A stretch of 64,000 nt of DNA. It comes from an uncultured Tateyamaria sp. GTDB lineage: Bacteria; Pseudomonadota; Alphaproteobacteria; Rhodobacterales; Rhodobacteraceae. This document shows, piece by piece, positions 19,930 through 29,505 of the stretch. Positions within the stretch are counted from its first letter, which is position 1, and the number at the start of each line of letters is the position of its first letter. Location: positions 186,001 through 250,000 of the forward strand of contig NZ_CANLAG010000002.1 in assembly GCF_947488715.1 (NCBI RefSeq). Reading direction: 5' to 3'. The notes under the pieces were generated by a model. That model ran no database searches. It was not told where the DNA came from and worked only from the letters and a program-made list of their open reading frames with translations. The position numbers and the translations under genes are program-made.

Positions 19930-20298
19930 GTGACCAAGACCCGAACCCTGATGGATATGCGCCCCGCGTTGTTGACCGGAGTGCTTTTGATCGCTGCATT
20001 GCTTTTGTCGGCCTGTGCCGAGCGGCGTGCGGACCGGGTGGCTTTTGACGGCGTGTTTTTCCGGTCGACGGCCAAGAAAGTGGACAAACAGCGCGACCAG
20101 TTTGAGGTGTCGGTGACGCCTGTGTCGGCATCGCTGGACGGTGCGCGCGAGGCGGGACGGTATGAAGCGATCCGGTATTGCATTGCGCAGTTCGGCACGT
20201 CGACTATCGACTGGGTGAACGGGCCGGATGCGGAAGACGGGCGGTTAACGATTTCGGGTGACAAGCTGTTGTTGCGCGGTGCCTGTGCGCCGCAGTGA
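19930..20298 (+). CDS. Predicted lipoprotein of unknown function
   Basis: A 122-residue protein with a long signal sequence ending in LLLSAC (lipobox Cys29), starting at GTG 19930 with GGCGGAGGAG (19913-19922) upstream. The mature part has a conserved-looking core (SVTPVSASLDGAREAGRYEAIRYC) and a Cys near the end that could pair with that Cys. Probably membrane-anchored in the periplasm. No family assigned. Confidence 0.72.
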   Translation: MTKTRTLMDMRPALLTGVLLIAALLLSACAERRADRVAFDGVFFRSTAKKVDKQRDQFEVSVTPVSASLDGAREAGRYEAIRYCIAQFGTSTIDWVNGPDAEDGRLTISGDKLLLRGACAPQ

Positions 20299-20420
20299 CG
20301 TCGCCTCGCGAAATGGCGACATTTTGTGTGCTAACGGGTTGTGTCAGCCCATGTTATTGCATAGCACAACACTGCTTTCCCACCTTGCGTTGACCTGACG
20401 CGACATGTGGAGAAATAAAG
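20299..20420. promoter_or_regulatory. Structured intergenic region inside the nuo locus
   Basis: Three potential hairpins lie in 122 bases: GTCGCC/GGCGAC (20300-20305 with 20315-20320) followed by ATTTTGT; TGTGCTA/TAGCACA enclosing GGG...CCC (about 20328-20370); and GCGT/ACGC around TTGACC near 20388-20402. The first resembles a weak terminator and TTGACC could be an internal promoter element. Suggestive only. Confidence 0.3.
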
Positions 20421-20819
20421 ATGCGCGCAATGATTATGGCCCTGATCCTTAGCCTGACTGCCGGGATAGCCTCGGCGAAGCCTCCTTTGCGGGAGGTGCC
20501 GGAAATTGACGGTACGATTTTGGCTGTCGGGATTGCGGATGAGATTCGGACGAACTGTCCGGATATATCGGGCCGTCTGGCCAAGGCCTATCGCACCGTT
20601 TTGTCGTTAAAGTCCCGTGCACGCGATCTGGGGTATTCCAACGCGGAGATCGACGCCTATCGCAAGTCGGATGCTGAGAAGGCACGGCTGAAAGGTGCGC
20701 GAGACGCTTATTTGCGGCAAGGCGGAGTGGCACAGGGCCAGGCGGCCAGCTATTGCGACCTTGGCCGTGTTGAGATTGAAAAAGGCAGCCAGATCGGCGC
20801 CCTATTGAGGATGAACTGA
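20421..20819 (+). CDS. DUF5333-like exported protein
   Basis: A 132-residue protein with a cleavable signal peptide (MIMALILSLTAGIASA, likely cut after residue 19) and a helical mature domain with two cysteines (TNCPDISGRL and ASYCDLGR) that could form a disulfide. The pattern resembles DUF5333, a family I recall from Rhodobacteraceae nuo loci; not verified by search. It is preceded by GGAG and ends three bases before nuoG. Periplasmic; function unknown. Confidence 0.7.
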   Translation: MRAMIMALILSLTAGIASAKPPLREVPEIDGTILAVGIADEIRTNCPDISGRLAKAYRTVLSLKSRARDLGYSNAEIDAYRKSDAEKARLKGARDAYLRQGGVAQGQAASYCDLGRVEIEKGSQIGALLRMN

Positions 20820-20822
20820 CGT

Positions 20823-22841
20823 ATGAGCAACCTCCGCAAAGTCATCATCGACGGTAACGAGATCGAAGTGGATGGGGCAATGACCCTGATCCAGGCCTGC
20901 GAAGAGGCGGGGATCGAGATCCCGCGGTTCTGTTATCACGAGCGTCTGTCGATTGCGGGGAACTGCCGGATGTGTCTGGTCGAGGTTGTGGGTGGCCCGC
21001 CCAAGCCTGCCGCGTCATGCGCGATGCAGGTCAAGGATCTGCGCCCCGGTCCCGAAGGCCAGCCGCCTGTCGTGAAAACCAACAGCCCCATGGTCAAGAA
21101 GGCCCGCGAGGGGGTGATGGAGTTTCTGCTGATCAACCACCCGCTGGATTGCCCGATTTGCGATCAGGGGGGCGAGTGCGATTTGCAGGATCAGGCGATG
21201 GCTTACGGCGTCGACTTCAGCCGGTTCCGCGAGGCCAAGCGCGCGACGGATGACCTGGACCTCGGTCCGCTGGTCGAAACACATATGACGCGCTGCATTT
21301 CCTGCACCCGTTGTGTGCGGTTCACCACCGAGGTGGCGGGCATCACGCAGATGGGCCAGACGGGCCGTGGTGAGGATGCGGAAATCACGTCCTATCTGGG
21401 CGAGACGCTCGAATCGAACCTTCAGGGCAACATCATCGATCTGTGCCCCGTGGGCGCGCTGGTGTCGAAGCCCTATGCGTTCACCGCCCGTCCTTGGGAA
21501 CTGACCAAGACCGAGAGCGTGGACGTGATGGACGCGCTGGGGTCGTCGATCCGCGTGGACACCAAGGGCCGCGAAGTGATGCGGTTCCTGCCGCTGAACC
21601 ACGATGGCACCAACGAGGAATGGATTTCGGACAAGACGCGCTTTGTCTGGGACGGGCTGCGCCGTCAGCGTCTGGACAAGCCCTATATCCGTGAGAACGG
21701 CAAACTGCGCCCCGCCACATGGCCCGAAGCCTTGGGCAGGGCCGCAGAAGCGATCAAAGGGGCCAGCAAACTGGCGGGTCTCGTGGGTGATCTGGCGCCG
21801 GTTGAGGCGACATTCGCGCTGAAACAGTTGATCGAAGGGCAGGGCGGTATTGTCGAGTGCCGCACCGATGGTGCGAAACTGCCCAGCGGCAACCGCGCGG
21901 CCTATGTCGGCACTGCCACGATCGAAGATATTGATGAGGCCGAAGCGATCATGCTGATCGGCACCAACCCGCGCGTTGAGGCGCCCGTGTTGAACGCGCG
22001 CATCCGCAAGGCGTGGGCGCGGGGCGCCAGCGTTGGTGTGATCGGCGAGATGGTCGACCTGACCTATGAGGCGAACCACATCGGCACAGAGCCTTCCGTG
22101 ATGAACGAGCTGCTCAAGCGCGATCACAGTGCAGTGCAGGAAAAGCCGTCGGCGATCATCGTGGGTCAGGGCGCATTGACGCGCGGCGACGGTGCGGCGG
22201 TTCTGGCCGCAGCACAAGCGCTGGCGGAAAGCACGAAATCGGGCCTCTTGGTGCTGCACACCGCGGCGGCACGCGTGGGCGCGATGGATGTGGGGGCCAC
22301 GAACCCCGACGCCATGGCCGCCGTGGACGGGGCGGACGTGATCTATAACCTCGGCGCGGACGAGATCGAAATCGCGGACGGCGCGTTCGTGATCTATCAG
22401 GGCAGCCACGGGGATCGCGGCGCACACCGCGCTGACGTGATCCTGCCCGGTGCCGCCTATACCGAAGAGCCGGGCCTGTTCGTGAACACCGAAGGGCGTC
22501 CGCAACTGGCGGCCCGCGCCAGCTTTGCCCCCGGTGATGCCAAGGAAAACTGGGCCATCCTGCGCGCTTTGTCGGGCGAGATGGATGCGAAACTGCCCTA
22601 TGACAGCATCGGCGCGCTGCGTCAGGCGATTGTGGCGGCGCATCCGCATTTGGGTGACATCGACGTGGTGGCCGAAAACAGCGGTGAGACGCTGGAGATG
22701 GGCACGATGGAAGGCGGCACGCTGGCCTCCAACGTGACCGATTTCTACCTGACCAACCCGATTGCACGGGCCAGCCAGCTGATGGCAGAGCTGAGCGCCA
22801 ACGCCAAGGCGCGCAAGACCGAGGCGATGGCCGCTGAATGA
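20823..22841 (+). CDS. nuoG: NADH-quinone oxidoreductase subunit G
   Basis: A 672-residue 75-kDa-type subunit, close to the mitochondrial length and shorter than the E. coli form. N-terminal iron-sulfur ligands are visible in order: 2Fe-2S ([19 protein letters not shown] and SCAMQV), the His-containing 4Fe-4S site near [19 protein letters not shown], and 4Fe-4S in [10 protein letters not shown] followed by DLCPVGAL. The C-terminal part is the molybdopterin-oxidoreductase-like fold without a cofactor. Its stop overlaps the next gene (ATGA). Confidence 0.95.
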   Translation: MSNLRKVIIDGNEIEVDGAMTLIQACEEAGIEIPRFCYHERLSIAGNCRMCLVEVVGGPPKPAASCAMQVKDLRPGPEGQPPVVKTNSPMVKKAREGVMEFLLINHPLDCPICDQGGECDLQDQAMAYGVDFSRFREAKRATDDLDLGPLVETHMTRCISCTRCVRFTTEVAGITQMGQTGRGEDAEITSYLGETLESNLQGNIIDLCPVGALVSKPYAFTARPWELTKTESVDVMDALGSSIRVDTKGREVMRFLPLNHDGTNEEWISDKTRFVWDGLRRQRLDKPYIRENGKLRPATWPEALGRAAEAIKGASKLAGLVGDLAPVEATFALKQLIEGQGGIVECRTDGAKLPSGNRAAYVGTATIEDIDEAEAIMLIGTNPRVEAPVLNARIRKAWARGASVGVIGEMVDLTYEANHIGTEPSVMNELLKRDHSAVQEKPSAIIVGQGALTRGDGAAVLAAAQALAESTKSGLLVLHTAAARVGAMDVGATNPDAMAAVDGADVIYNLGADEIEIADGAFVIYQGSHGDRGAHRADVILPGAAYTEEPGLFVNTEGRPQLAARASFAPGDAKENWAILRALSGEMDAKLPYDSIGALRQAIVAAHPHLGDIDVVAENSGETLEMGTMEGGTLASNVTDFYLTNPIARASQLMAELSANAKARKTEAMAAE

Positions 22842-23218
22842 AGGCCGCTTGGCTCATAAGCTGCGTGCCTTTGGCCGCCTGTGACCCGGTCCCAACGGCC
22901 GAGCAGTTCATCCCCGATTATCGCGGGGTGGAGACGACGCTGTTGGATGATGATCTGGTGCAGTTCAACGTGTCCATGACCAATGCGCTGAGCGCGCAGG
23001 ACGTGTCGAACTATGCCGAATGTGCCGCTGCCGGATACACGTTGATCCGGGGCTGGGGCTTTGCGCGTCATTTGCGCACAAATGTGGACGAAGAGGCTGG
23101 CGTGTGGACGGCGGATGCTGTTTACACCATCTCGCCAGCCCTGCCGCGGGGGATCAAGACAATCGACGCCGAAGTCGTGTCTGCATCCTGTGCGGAGAAG
23201 GGAATACCGACGGTGTGA
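22838..23218 (+). CDS. Small predicted lipoprotein downstream of nuoG
   Basis: A 126-residue protein with a short signal peptide and lipobox PLAAC (Cys15). The mature domain ([29 protein letters not shown]) contains a Cys that could pair with the Cys near the C-terminus. ATG 22838 overlaps the nuoG stop, and the gene ends six bases before nuoH, so it must be co-transcribed with complex I. It may belong to a Rhodobacteraceae-specific DUF, but I cannot name it with confidence. Confidence 0.72.
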   Translation: MKAAWLISCVPLAACDPVPTAEQFIPDYRGVETTLLDDDLVQFNVSMTNALSAQDVSNYAECAAAGYTLIRGWGFARHLRTNVDEEAGVWTADAVYTISPALPRGIKTIDAEVVSASCAEKGIPTV

Positions 23219-23224
23219 GGACTG

Positions 23225-24265
23225 ATGGCTGACTTTTTCACAAATAGCCCGTTGGGCATTGGATTGCTGATCGTGGGTCAGGTCCTGCTGGTGGTTGTGC
23301 CGCTTTTGGTGGCGCTGGCATTCCTGATGTATGCGGACCGCAAGATCTGGGCCGCCGTGCAGATGCGCCGTGGTCCCAACGTGGTTGGTTTCTACGGCCT
23401 GCTGCAAAGCTTCGCGGATTTCGGCAAGTATATCGTCAAGGAAGTCGTGGTGCCTGCGGGTGCGGACAAGGCGGTGTTCTTTATGGCGCCGATGGTCAGC
23501 CTGGTCATGGCGCTGATTGCCTGGGCGGTGATCCCGTTCAATGACGGCTGGGTGTTGTCGGACATCAACGTGGCCATTCTCTATGTGTTCGCGGTCTCCT
23601 CGCTTGAGGTTTATGGCGTGATCATGGGCGGCTGGGCGTCGAACTCGAAATACCCGTTCCTTGGCTCGCTGCGGTCTGCGGCGCAGATGATTTCCTATGA
23701 GGTCAGCATCGGTCTGATCATCATCGGGGTGATTATTTCGACGGGATCGATGAATTTCAGCGGGATCGTGACCGCGCAGGATGGCGATTGGGGTCTGTTC
23801 AGCTGGTATTGGTTGCCGCACTTCCCGATGTTGTTCCTGTTCCTGATTTCGGCCCTGGCCGAGACGAACCGCCCGCCCTTTGACTTGCCCGAGGCCGAAT
23901 CCGAGCTGGTGGCTGGCTATCAGGTGGAATACTCGTCCACGCCCTTCCTGCTGTTCATGATCGGTGAACTGGTGGCTGTGGTGCTGATGTGCGCGCTGGT
24001 GTCGCTCTTGTTCTTTGGGGGCTGGTTGTCGCCTGTGCCGTTCCTGCCCGATGGGGTGCTGTGGATGGTGGCCAAGATGCTGTTCGTCTTCTTCATCTTC
24101 TCGATGGTGAAGGCGATCACGCCCCGCTACCGCTATGACCAGCTGATGCGGATTGGGTGGAAAGTGTTCCTGCCGTTCTCGCTTTTCTGGGTGGTGTTCG
24201 TGGCCTTTGCGGCCAAGTTCGAATGGTTCTGGGGCGTCTATGCCCGCTGGCCGATGGGAGGATAA
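23225..24265 (+). CDS. nuoH: NADH-quinone oxidoreductase subunit H
   Basis: A 346-residue membrane subunit (ND1 family) that joins the peripheral and membrane arms and forms the quinone channel. About eight transmembrane helices; the family signatures [23 protein letters not shown] (near residues 38-60) and [20 protein letters not shown] (about 215-235) are intact. ATG 23225 follows GTGAGGACTG. Confidence 0.95.
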   Translation: MADFFTNSPLGIGLLIVGQVLLVVVPLLVALAFLMYADRKIWAAVQMRRGPNVVGFYGLLQSFADFGKYIVKEVVVPAGADKAVFFMAPMVSLVMALIAWAVIPFNDGWVLSDINVAILYVFAVSSLEVYGVIMGGWASNSKYPFLGSLRSAAQMISYEVSIGLIIIGVIISTGSMNFSGIVTAQDGDWGLFSWYWLPHFPMLFLFLISALAETNRPPFDLPEAESELVAGYQVEYSSTPFLLFMIGELVAVVLMCALVSLLFFGGWLSPVPFLPDGVLWMVAKMLFVFFIFSMVKAITPRYRYDQLMRIGWKVFLPFSLFWVVFVAFAAKFEWFWGVYARWPMGG

Positions 24266-24268
24266 TCC

Positions 24269-24763
24269 ATGACGCAGATCGACTATGGACGCGCCGCGAA
24301 GTACTTCCTGTTGCAGGATTTCTATGTGGGTTTCAAACTGGGGCTGAAGCACTTTTTCCGCCCCAAGGCGACGGTGAACTATCCGCATGAAAAAGGGCCG
24401 TTGTCGCCCCGGTTCCGTGGCGAACACGCGCTGCGCCGCTATCCGAATGGCGAGGAACGCTGCATTGCGTGCAAGCTGTGTGAGGCCGTGTGCCCAGCGC
24501 AGGCGATCACCATCGATGCCGAACCCCGCGAGGACGGCAGCCGCCGCACCACGCGGTACGATATCGACATGACCAAGTGCATCTATTGCGGGTTCTGCCA
24601 GGAGGCATGCCCGGTGGACGCCATTGTCGAGGGTCCGAATTTCGAATTCAGCACCGAGACGCGTGAAGAGCTGTACTATGACAAGGACAAGCTCTTGGCC
24701 AATGGCGAGCGCTGGGAGGCGGAGATCGCGCGCAACCTCGAACTGGATGCGCCTTACAGATGA
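24269..24763 (+). CDS. nuoI: NADH-quinone oxidoreductase subunit I
   Basis: A 164-residue subunit carrying two 4Fe-4S clusters (N6a and N6b). The ligands are Cys65, 68, 71, 75 ([12 protein letters not shown]) and Cys104, 107, 110, 114 ([12 protein letters not shown]). Length matches alphaproteobacterial TYKY homologues. It starts three bases after nuoH and overlaps the next gene by four. Confidence 0.96.
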   Translation: MTQIDYGRAAKYFLLQDFYVGFKLGLKHFFRPKATVNYPHEKGPLSPRFRGEHALRRYPNGEERCIACKLCEAVCPAQAITIDAEPREDGSRRTTRYDIDMTKCIYCGFCQEACPVDAIVEGPNFEFSTETREELYYDKDKLLANGERWEAEIARNLELDAPYR

Positions 24764-25146
24764 GCCTTGATGAACCCACATATGCGCGCGGCAAAGAGCT
24801 GTCGGAGCAGGTAAACCCTGGCATGGAGGAGGCCCTGGCTGCCCGCTATGACGCGCTGGTGCCTGGTCTGTCGCGCATGGTGGTCGAGGTGCCTTATGGC
24901 ACGTTCTATTCCCGCGGTGTGGTTGACGAAAAGACCCGGCTGCTGGCCACGGTTGCCGCGCTGACCGCGCAGGGCGGCCAGACGCGTCCGCAGCTCAAGG
25001 TCAACATCGCCAGTGCCCGCGCTGTGGGCGCGAGCCGCGAAGAAATCTGCGAGATCATCTACCAGATGACGCTCTATGGTGGGTTTCCGGCCATGATCAA
25101 CGGCATGAACGCCGCAATCGAAGTGTTCGAGGCCGAAGATGACTGA
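24760..25146 (+). CDS. Carboxymuconolactone decarboxylase-like protein, first of pair
   Basis: A 128-residue all-helical protein with the CMD pattern ([61 protein letters not shown], residues about 52-112). It lacks the CxxC of AhpD-type peroxidases and I see no catalytic residue set, so the activity is open. ATG 24760 overlaps the nuoI stop; its 3' end overlaps the second CMD gene by eight bases. The coupling suggests a 1:1 partner protein. Confidence 0.82.
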   Translation: MSLDEPTYARGKELSEQVNPGMEEALAARYDALVPGLSRMVVEVPYGTFYSRGVVDEKTRLLATVAALTAQGGQTRPQLKVNIASARAVGASREEICEIIYQMTLYGGFPAMINGMNAAIEVFEAEDD

Positions 25147-25558
25147 CGCGCCGAACCCTTTTGCCGCGCTGATGGCGCAGATGCAGGAAATGGCAAAGGC
25201 CATGCCGCAGATGGGCGCCTTTGACCCGGCCAAGGGCTTTGACGCCAAGGCGATGGAGGCCCTGTGGCCGACCATGCCCAAAGAGGTGATGGAGACGTGG
25301 TTCGGCAATGCGCTGAACGAAAACGGGCTGGATGCCAAGACGCGGCTTCTGATCACCCTTGCCGGGCTGACAATGCAGGGCGCGCAGGCCGACAGCGCCG
25401 TGCGCCAGACCGTGCGCCACGCCCGCGAGGCTGGTGCCACCGATCAACAGATTTCCGAGACATTGGGCATGATGGCGATGTTCGCCGGTGTGCCCGCCAT
25501 GACCCGGGCCATGGAACTGGCCCAAGAGGTGATGGACGACGACAAGGACAAGACATGA
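25139..25558 (+). CDS. Carboxymuconolactone decarboxylase-like protein, second of pair
   Basis: A 139-residue paralogue-like CMD protein ([58 protein letters not shown] in two blocks, about residues 58-118) with a Met-rich N-terminus. No cysteines at all, so no peroxidase-type redox centre. It overlaps the first CMD gene by eight bases and nuoJ by four (ATGA), giving an unbroken chain of translational coupling from nuoI to nuoJ. A CMD heteromer is inferred, not shown. Confidence 0.82.
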   Translation: MTDAPNPFAALMAQMQEMAKAMPQMGAFDPAKGFDAKAMEALWPTMPKEVMETWFGNALNENGLDAKTRLLITLAGLTMQGAQADSAVRQTVRHAREAGATDQQISETLGMMAMFAGVPAMTRAMELAQEVMDDDKDKT

Positions 25559-26157
25559 CTGTATTTGCCTTTTATCTCTTTGCGATTGCAGTGATCACCG
25601 GTGGCCTGTTCACGGTGATCAGCCGCAACCCGGTGCACTCGGTCCTGTGGCTGATCCTCGCGTTCCTCAGTTCGGCGGGCCTGTTCGTCCTGCTGGGTGC
25701 GGAATTTGTCGCGATGCTGCTGATCATTGTCTATGTGGGCGCGGTCGCGGTGCTGTTCTTGTTCGTGGTGATGATGCTGGACGTCGATTTTGCCGAGCTG
25801 AAGGCCGAGATGGCCCGGTATATGCCGCTGGCGTTGCTGATCGGTTTGGTGATTCTGATGCAATTCGTGCTGGCCTTTGGCGCCTGGGAAAGCAATGCCG
25901 CCGCCGAAGGGCTGCGGGCGCAGGTCACCCCGGTTGACCGTCACAACACCGAAGCCCTCGGCCTGATCCTCTATGACCAGTATTTCCTGCTGTTCCAGCT
26001 GGCGGGTCTGATCCTACTGGTTGCGATGGTGGGGGCGATTGTCCTGACCCTGCGCCACCGCGTCGACGTCAAGCGCCAGGATGTGCTGGCACAGATGTAC
26101 CGCGATCCGGCCAAAGCGATGGAGTTGAAGGACGTCAAACCGGGGCAGGGGCTGTAA
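25555..26157 (+). CDS. nuoJ: NADH-quinone oxidoreductase subunit J
   Basis: A 200-residue ND6-family subunit with five transmembrane helices; the conserved [29 protein letters not shown] helix containing the pi-bulge tyrosine and glycine region is at about residues 47-76. ATG 25555 overlaps the CMD stop. The open frame continues upstream to 25264 in the overlapping gene, which I regard as spurious. Confidence 0.94.
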   Translation: MTVFAFYLFAIAVITGGLFTVISRNPVHSVLWLILAFLSSAGLFVLLGAEFVAMLLIIVYVGAVAVLFLFVVMMLDVDFAELKAEMARYMPLALLIGLVILMQFVLAFGAWESNAAAEGLRAQVTPVDRHNTEALGLILYDQYFLLFQLAGLILLVAMVGAIVLTLRHRVDVKRQDVLAQMYRDPAKAMELKDVKPGQGL

Positions 26158-26160
26158 GTC

Positions 26161-26631
26161 TTGATCACACGGTGCGCATATCTGGCGGCGGTCGTCGCGC
26201 TGATCGGAGGGCAGGCCATTGCGCTGACCCTGATCGATTGCGACCGGACCACGCATATCTCCCATGGGGGAGAGGCGGATCATGTGGATCTGGGTGAGGG
26301 CCGTGTGATGTGGCGCGACTGGTGGAGCCAGGAGGGTACTGCGACTTCGTTCACGGTTGTGGATTGTGGCCCCGGCACGGCGCTGACCTTTCGCGCAGCC
26401 GAGGACAACATGGGCACGCGCCTGCCGTTTGACCGCACCGACAAGGCACTGGCCGTGATCAAGCGCCACGAAAGCGGCGCGCGCGCCTTTGCCACCTTTG
26501 ACCGCATGGCCGCCGATCTGGACGGTATCGCGCGGGATATCGACATCATCACGCTGGATGCGGAGCCCTGTGCCTGCGCCGCACTCTACCCCGAGGCGCG
26601 GGGCGACAAGACAGAATTCATGCTGGGTTAA
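26161..26631 (+). CDS. Exported protein of unknown function, TTG start
   Basis: A 156-residue protein with a signal peptide (CAYLAAVVALIGGQAIA, cut near residue 21) and a mature domain rich in acidic residues with Cys pairs (TLIDCDRTTH, VVDCGPG, EPCACAAL). The only plausible start is TTG 26161, three bases after nuoJ, as no ATG or GTG occurs in frame before the signal sequence. Probably periplasmic, family not recognised. It is followed by nuoK. Confidence 0.68.
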   Translation: MITRCAYLAAVVALIGGQAIALTLIDCDRTTHISHGGEADHVDLGEGRVMWRDWWSQEGTATSFTVVDCGPGTALTFRAAEDNMGTRLPFDRTDKALAVIKRHESGARAFATFDRMAADLDGIARDIDIITLDAEPCACAALYPEARGDKTEFMLG

Positions 26632-26673
26632 CCGGCATCAGACGACAAGCGGGGACAGCCCCGGAGGGACGAC

Positions 26674-26979
26674 ATGATAGGACTTGAACATTACCTGACA
26701 GTGGCGGCGACGCTGTTCGTCATTGGCATCTTCGGGCTGTTTCTCAACCGCAAGAACATCATCATCCTGTTGATGAGCATCGAGTTGATGCTGCTGGCGG
26801 TGAACATCAACCTTGTCGCATTCTCCAGCTTTCTGGATGACCTCGTGGGGCAGGTGTTCACGCTGTTTGTCCTGACGGTCGCCGCCGCCGAGGCTGCGAT
26901 TGGTCTGGCCATTCTGGTCTGTTTCTTCCGCAACCGCGGCACCATCGCCGTCGAAGACGTCAACGTGATGAAGGGCTGA
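26674..26979 (+). CDS. nuoK: NADH-quinone oxidoreductase subunit K
   Basis: A 101-residue ND4L-family subunit with three transmembrane helices and the two membrane glutamates of the proton path (Glu in [17 protein letters not shown] and Glu in [14 protein letters not shown]). A CCCCGGAGGGAC ribosome site precedes ATG 26674. Confidence 0.95.
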   Translation: MIGLEHYLTVAATLFVIGIFGLFLNRKNIIILLMSIELMLLAVNINLVAFSSFLDDLVGQVFTLFVLTVAAAEAAIGLAILVCFFRNRGTIAVEDVNVMKG

Positions 26980-26983
26980 GGCT

Positions 26984-27439
26984 GTGAAAAGGTATACAGC
27001 AAGTATTCTCGCGTTCCTCGTTGCGTCCCAGGCCCTTGCGTCGGTGCCGGATACATCGTTTTGCGTCGAGGAAGATGGGCGTGTCTATGATGTTGTGACA
27101 CGCGTGGCTGATGATCAGGTGTTTGGGTACACATCGGGGTTGGGTCAGAGAACCAAACTGGTGTTTGTGGCGTGCTCTTCCGATCGTCCCGCGATTTGGA
27201 TTTCTAATGCAGACCGCCCCAATTCACGTGTGAGCGCAGAGTCCATACTGATAGATGCAGCCGCAAGCGAAGACACCGTTTCGTTTAAAACATTGGACAA
27301 ACTGTTGGACGAAAACGGGTTTGCATCGAGCATACAAGGTTATCGACCAAATGGTTGTCTGTGTGACCCGAAGACGTTGCAGCAAGCGTTTGTTCCGCCA
27401 GCTCTTAAAGACAAGTTGATCGAAGAGGATCAGAAATAA
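26984..27439 (+). CDS. Exported protein of unknown function, lower GC
   Basis: A 151-residue protein with a signal peptide ([13 protein letters not shown], cut near residue 19) and four mature cysteines (SFCVEED, FVACSSD, NGCLCDP). The GTG start lies four bases after nuoK; the TAA overlaps the nuoL ATG. Like the gene at 19052 its composition is visibly less GC-rich than the flanking nuo genes. Probably a disulfide-stabilised periplasmic protein; no family found. Confidence 0.68.
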   Translation: MKRYTASILAFLVASQALASVPDTSFCVEEDGRVYDVVTRVADDQVFGYTSGLGQRTKLVFVACSSDRPAIWISNADRPNSRVSAESILIDAAASEDTVSFKTLDKLLDENGFASSIQGYRPNGCLCDPKTLQQAFVPPALKDKLIEEDQK

Positions 27440-29505
27440 TGGAAACCATCATCCTCTTTGCCCCGCTGGTTGGCGCGCTGCTGTGTGGCTTTGGCTGGCG
27501 CATCTTTGGCGAGACAGCGGCCATGTGGATTGCCACGGGTCTGCTGTTCCTGTCGGCGATCCTGTCCTGGGTTGTGTTCCTGACCTTTGACGGCACGACC
27601 GAACAGATCCAGATCCTGCGCTGGATCGAGAGCGGCTCTCTGAGCACCGATTGGGCGATCCGGCTGGACCGGCTGACCGCGATCATGCTGATCGTAATCA
27701 CCACCGTGTCGAGCCTCGTGCACCTTTATTCCTTTGGCTACATGGCCGATGACCCGCAGTGGCGTGAGGGCGAAAGCTATAAGCCGCGCTTCTTTGCGTA
27801 CCTGTCGTTCTTTACCTTTGCGATGTTGATGCTGGTGACAGCGGACAACCTTGTGCAGATGTTCTTTGGCTGGGAAGGTGTGGGTGTCGCGTCCTACCTG
27901 CTGATCGGGTTCTACTATCGCAAGCCGTCGGCCAATGCCGCCGCGATCAAGGCGTTTGTGGTGAACAGGGTGGGGGATTTCGGCTTTGCGCTGGGGATCT
28001 TTGGCCTGTTCTTCCTGACCGACAGCATCAATTTCGACGATGTGTTTGCGGCAGCGCCCGAGATTGCGCAGACGCAGCTGACCTTCCTGTGGACGGACTG
28101 GAATGCGGCGAACCTGATTGCGTTCCTGCTGTTCATCGGTGCGATGGGCAAGTCGGCGCAGCTGTTCCTGCACACGTGGTTGCCGGACGCGATGGAGGGG
28201 CCGACGCCTGTGTCGGCGCTGATCCACGCGGCGACCATGGTGACGGCGGGCGTGTTCCTTGTGTGCCGCATGTCGCCGCTGATGGAGTTCGCGCCCGAGG
28301 CGATGGCCTTTGTCACAGTGCTGGGCGCGCTGACCGCGTTCTTTGCCGCAACCGTGGGTCTGGTGCAGACGGACATCAAGCGCGTGATCGCCTATTCGAC
28401 CTGTTCGCAGCTGGGTTACATGTTCGTGGCCGCCGGTGTCGGCGTCTATTCGGTGGCGATGTTCCACCTGTTCACGCACGCGTTTTTCAAGGCGATGCTG
28501 TTCCTTGGTGCCGGGTCGGTGATCCATGCGATGCACCACGAGCAGGACATGACCAACTATGGCGGTCTGCGCAAAAAGATCCCCTATACGTTCTGGGCCA
28601 TGATGATCGGCACGCTGGCCATCACCGGTGTCGGTATCCCGCTGACGGGCTGGATCGGCTTTGCCGGGTTTGCGTCCAAGGATGCGGTGATCGAAAGCGC
28701 CTATGTCGGGTCGACCTTTGCCTTCTGGCTGCTGGTGATCGCGGCGCTGTTCACGTCGTTCTATTCGTGGCGCCTGATGTTCCTGACCTTCTACGGCGAG
28801 GCGCGGGGCGACAAGCACACCCATGATCATGCGCATGAAAGCCCGATGGTCATGTTGATCCCGCTGGGTGTGCTGAGCCTTGGCGCGATGTTCGCAGGTG
28901 CGATCTGGTATGGGTCTTTCTTTGGCAAGCCGAACGAGGTGGTCAAATTCTTTGGCGGCGAGTACACGGCCCCTGCGGAAGAGATCAAAAAGGCCGTGGC
29001 CGAACGCAGCCCGAAAGCCTCCGAGCTGAAATACGTGATGGAGAGCGCGCCGGGTGAAGCGGGCATCTACATGGCCCCCGAAAACACCGTGCTGCACGAG
29101 GCGCACTATGTGCCCACATGGGTCAAGCTGTCGCCGTTCGTTGCGATGCTGGTCGGGTTCCTGGTGGCCTTCTGGTTCTACATCAAGAACCCATCGCTGC
29201 CCGGTCGTCTGGCCGAGAACCAGCGCCCGCTGTACCTGTTCCTCAAGAACAAGTGGTACTTTGACGAACTCTATCACTACGTGTTCATCGTGCCTGCGAT
29301 GTGGATCGGCAAACAGCTGTGGAAACGCGGTGATGGCGATGTGATCGACGGCACAATCAACGGCGTGTCGATGGGCATCGTGCCCTTTATCACCCGCCTC
29401 GCTGGCCGTGCGCAGTCCGGCTATATCTTTACCTATGCCTTCGCCATGGTGATCGGGATCGCAGTCCTTGTCACTTGGATGACGCTCAGCGGAGGAGCGA
29501 ACTGA
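27439..29505 (+). CDS. nuoL: NADH-quinone oxidoreductase subunit L
   Basis: A 688-residue ND5-type antiporter-like subunit at the distal end of the membrane arm. The core [47 protein letters not shown] and [17 protein letters not shown] blocks carry the proton-path Glu and Lys residues, and the long C-terminal lateral helix follows (about residues 520-600). Starts by TAATG overlap with the previous gene. Confidence 0.95.
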   Translation: METIILFAPLVGALLCGFGWRIFGETAAMWIATGLLFLSAILSWVVFLTFDGTTEQIQILRWIESGSLSTDWAIRLDRLTAIMLIVITTVSSLVHLYSFGYMADDPQWREGESYKPRFFAYLSFFTFAMLMLVTADNLVQMFFGWEGVGVASYLLIGFYYRKPSANAAAIKAFVVNRVGDFGFALGIFGLFFLTDSINFDDVFAAAPEIAQTQLTFLWTDWNAANLIAFLLFIGAMGKSAQLFLHTWLPDAMEGPTPVSALIHAATMVTAGVFLVCRMSPLMEFAPEAMAFVTVLGALTAFFAATVGLVQTDIKRVIAYSTCSQLGYMFVAAGVGVYSVAMFHLFTHAFFKAMLFLGAGSVIHAMHHEQDMTNYGGLRKKIPYTFWAMMIGTLAITGVGIPLTGWIGFAGFASKDAVIESAYVGSTFAFWLLVIAALFTSFYSWRLMFLTFYGEARGDKHTHDHAHESPMVMLIPLGVLSLGAMFAGAIWYGSFFGKPNEVVKFFGGEYTAPAEEIKKAVAERSPKASELKYVMESAPGEAGIYMAPENTVLHEAHYVPTWVKLSPFVAMLVGFLVAFWFYIKNPSLPGRLAENQRPLYLFLKNKWYFDELYHYVFIVPAMWIGKQLWKRGDGDVIDGTINGVSMGIVPFITRLAGRAQSGYIFTYAFAMVIGIAVLVTWMTLSGGAN

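Noticed and set aside
22745-24781. 678-codon minus-strand frame antisense to nuoH and nuoI
   Set aside because: His/Gln/Arg-rich translation typical of antisense of membrane-protein genes.
25264-25554. N-terminal extension of NuoJ by 97 codons
   Set aside because: It lies out of frame within the second CMD gene and NuoJ homology begins exactly at ATG 25555.
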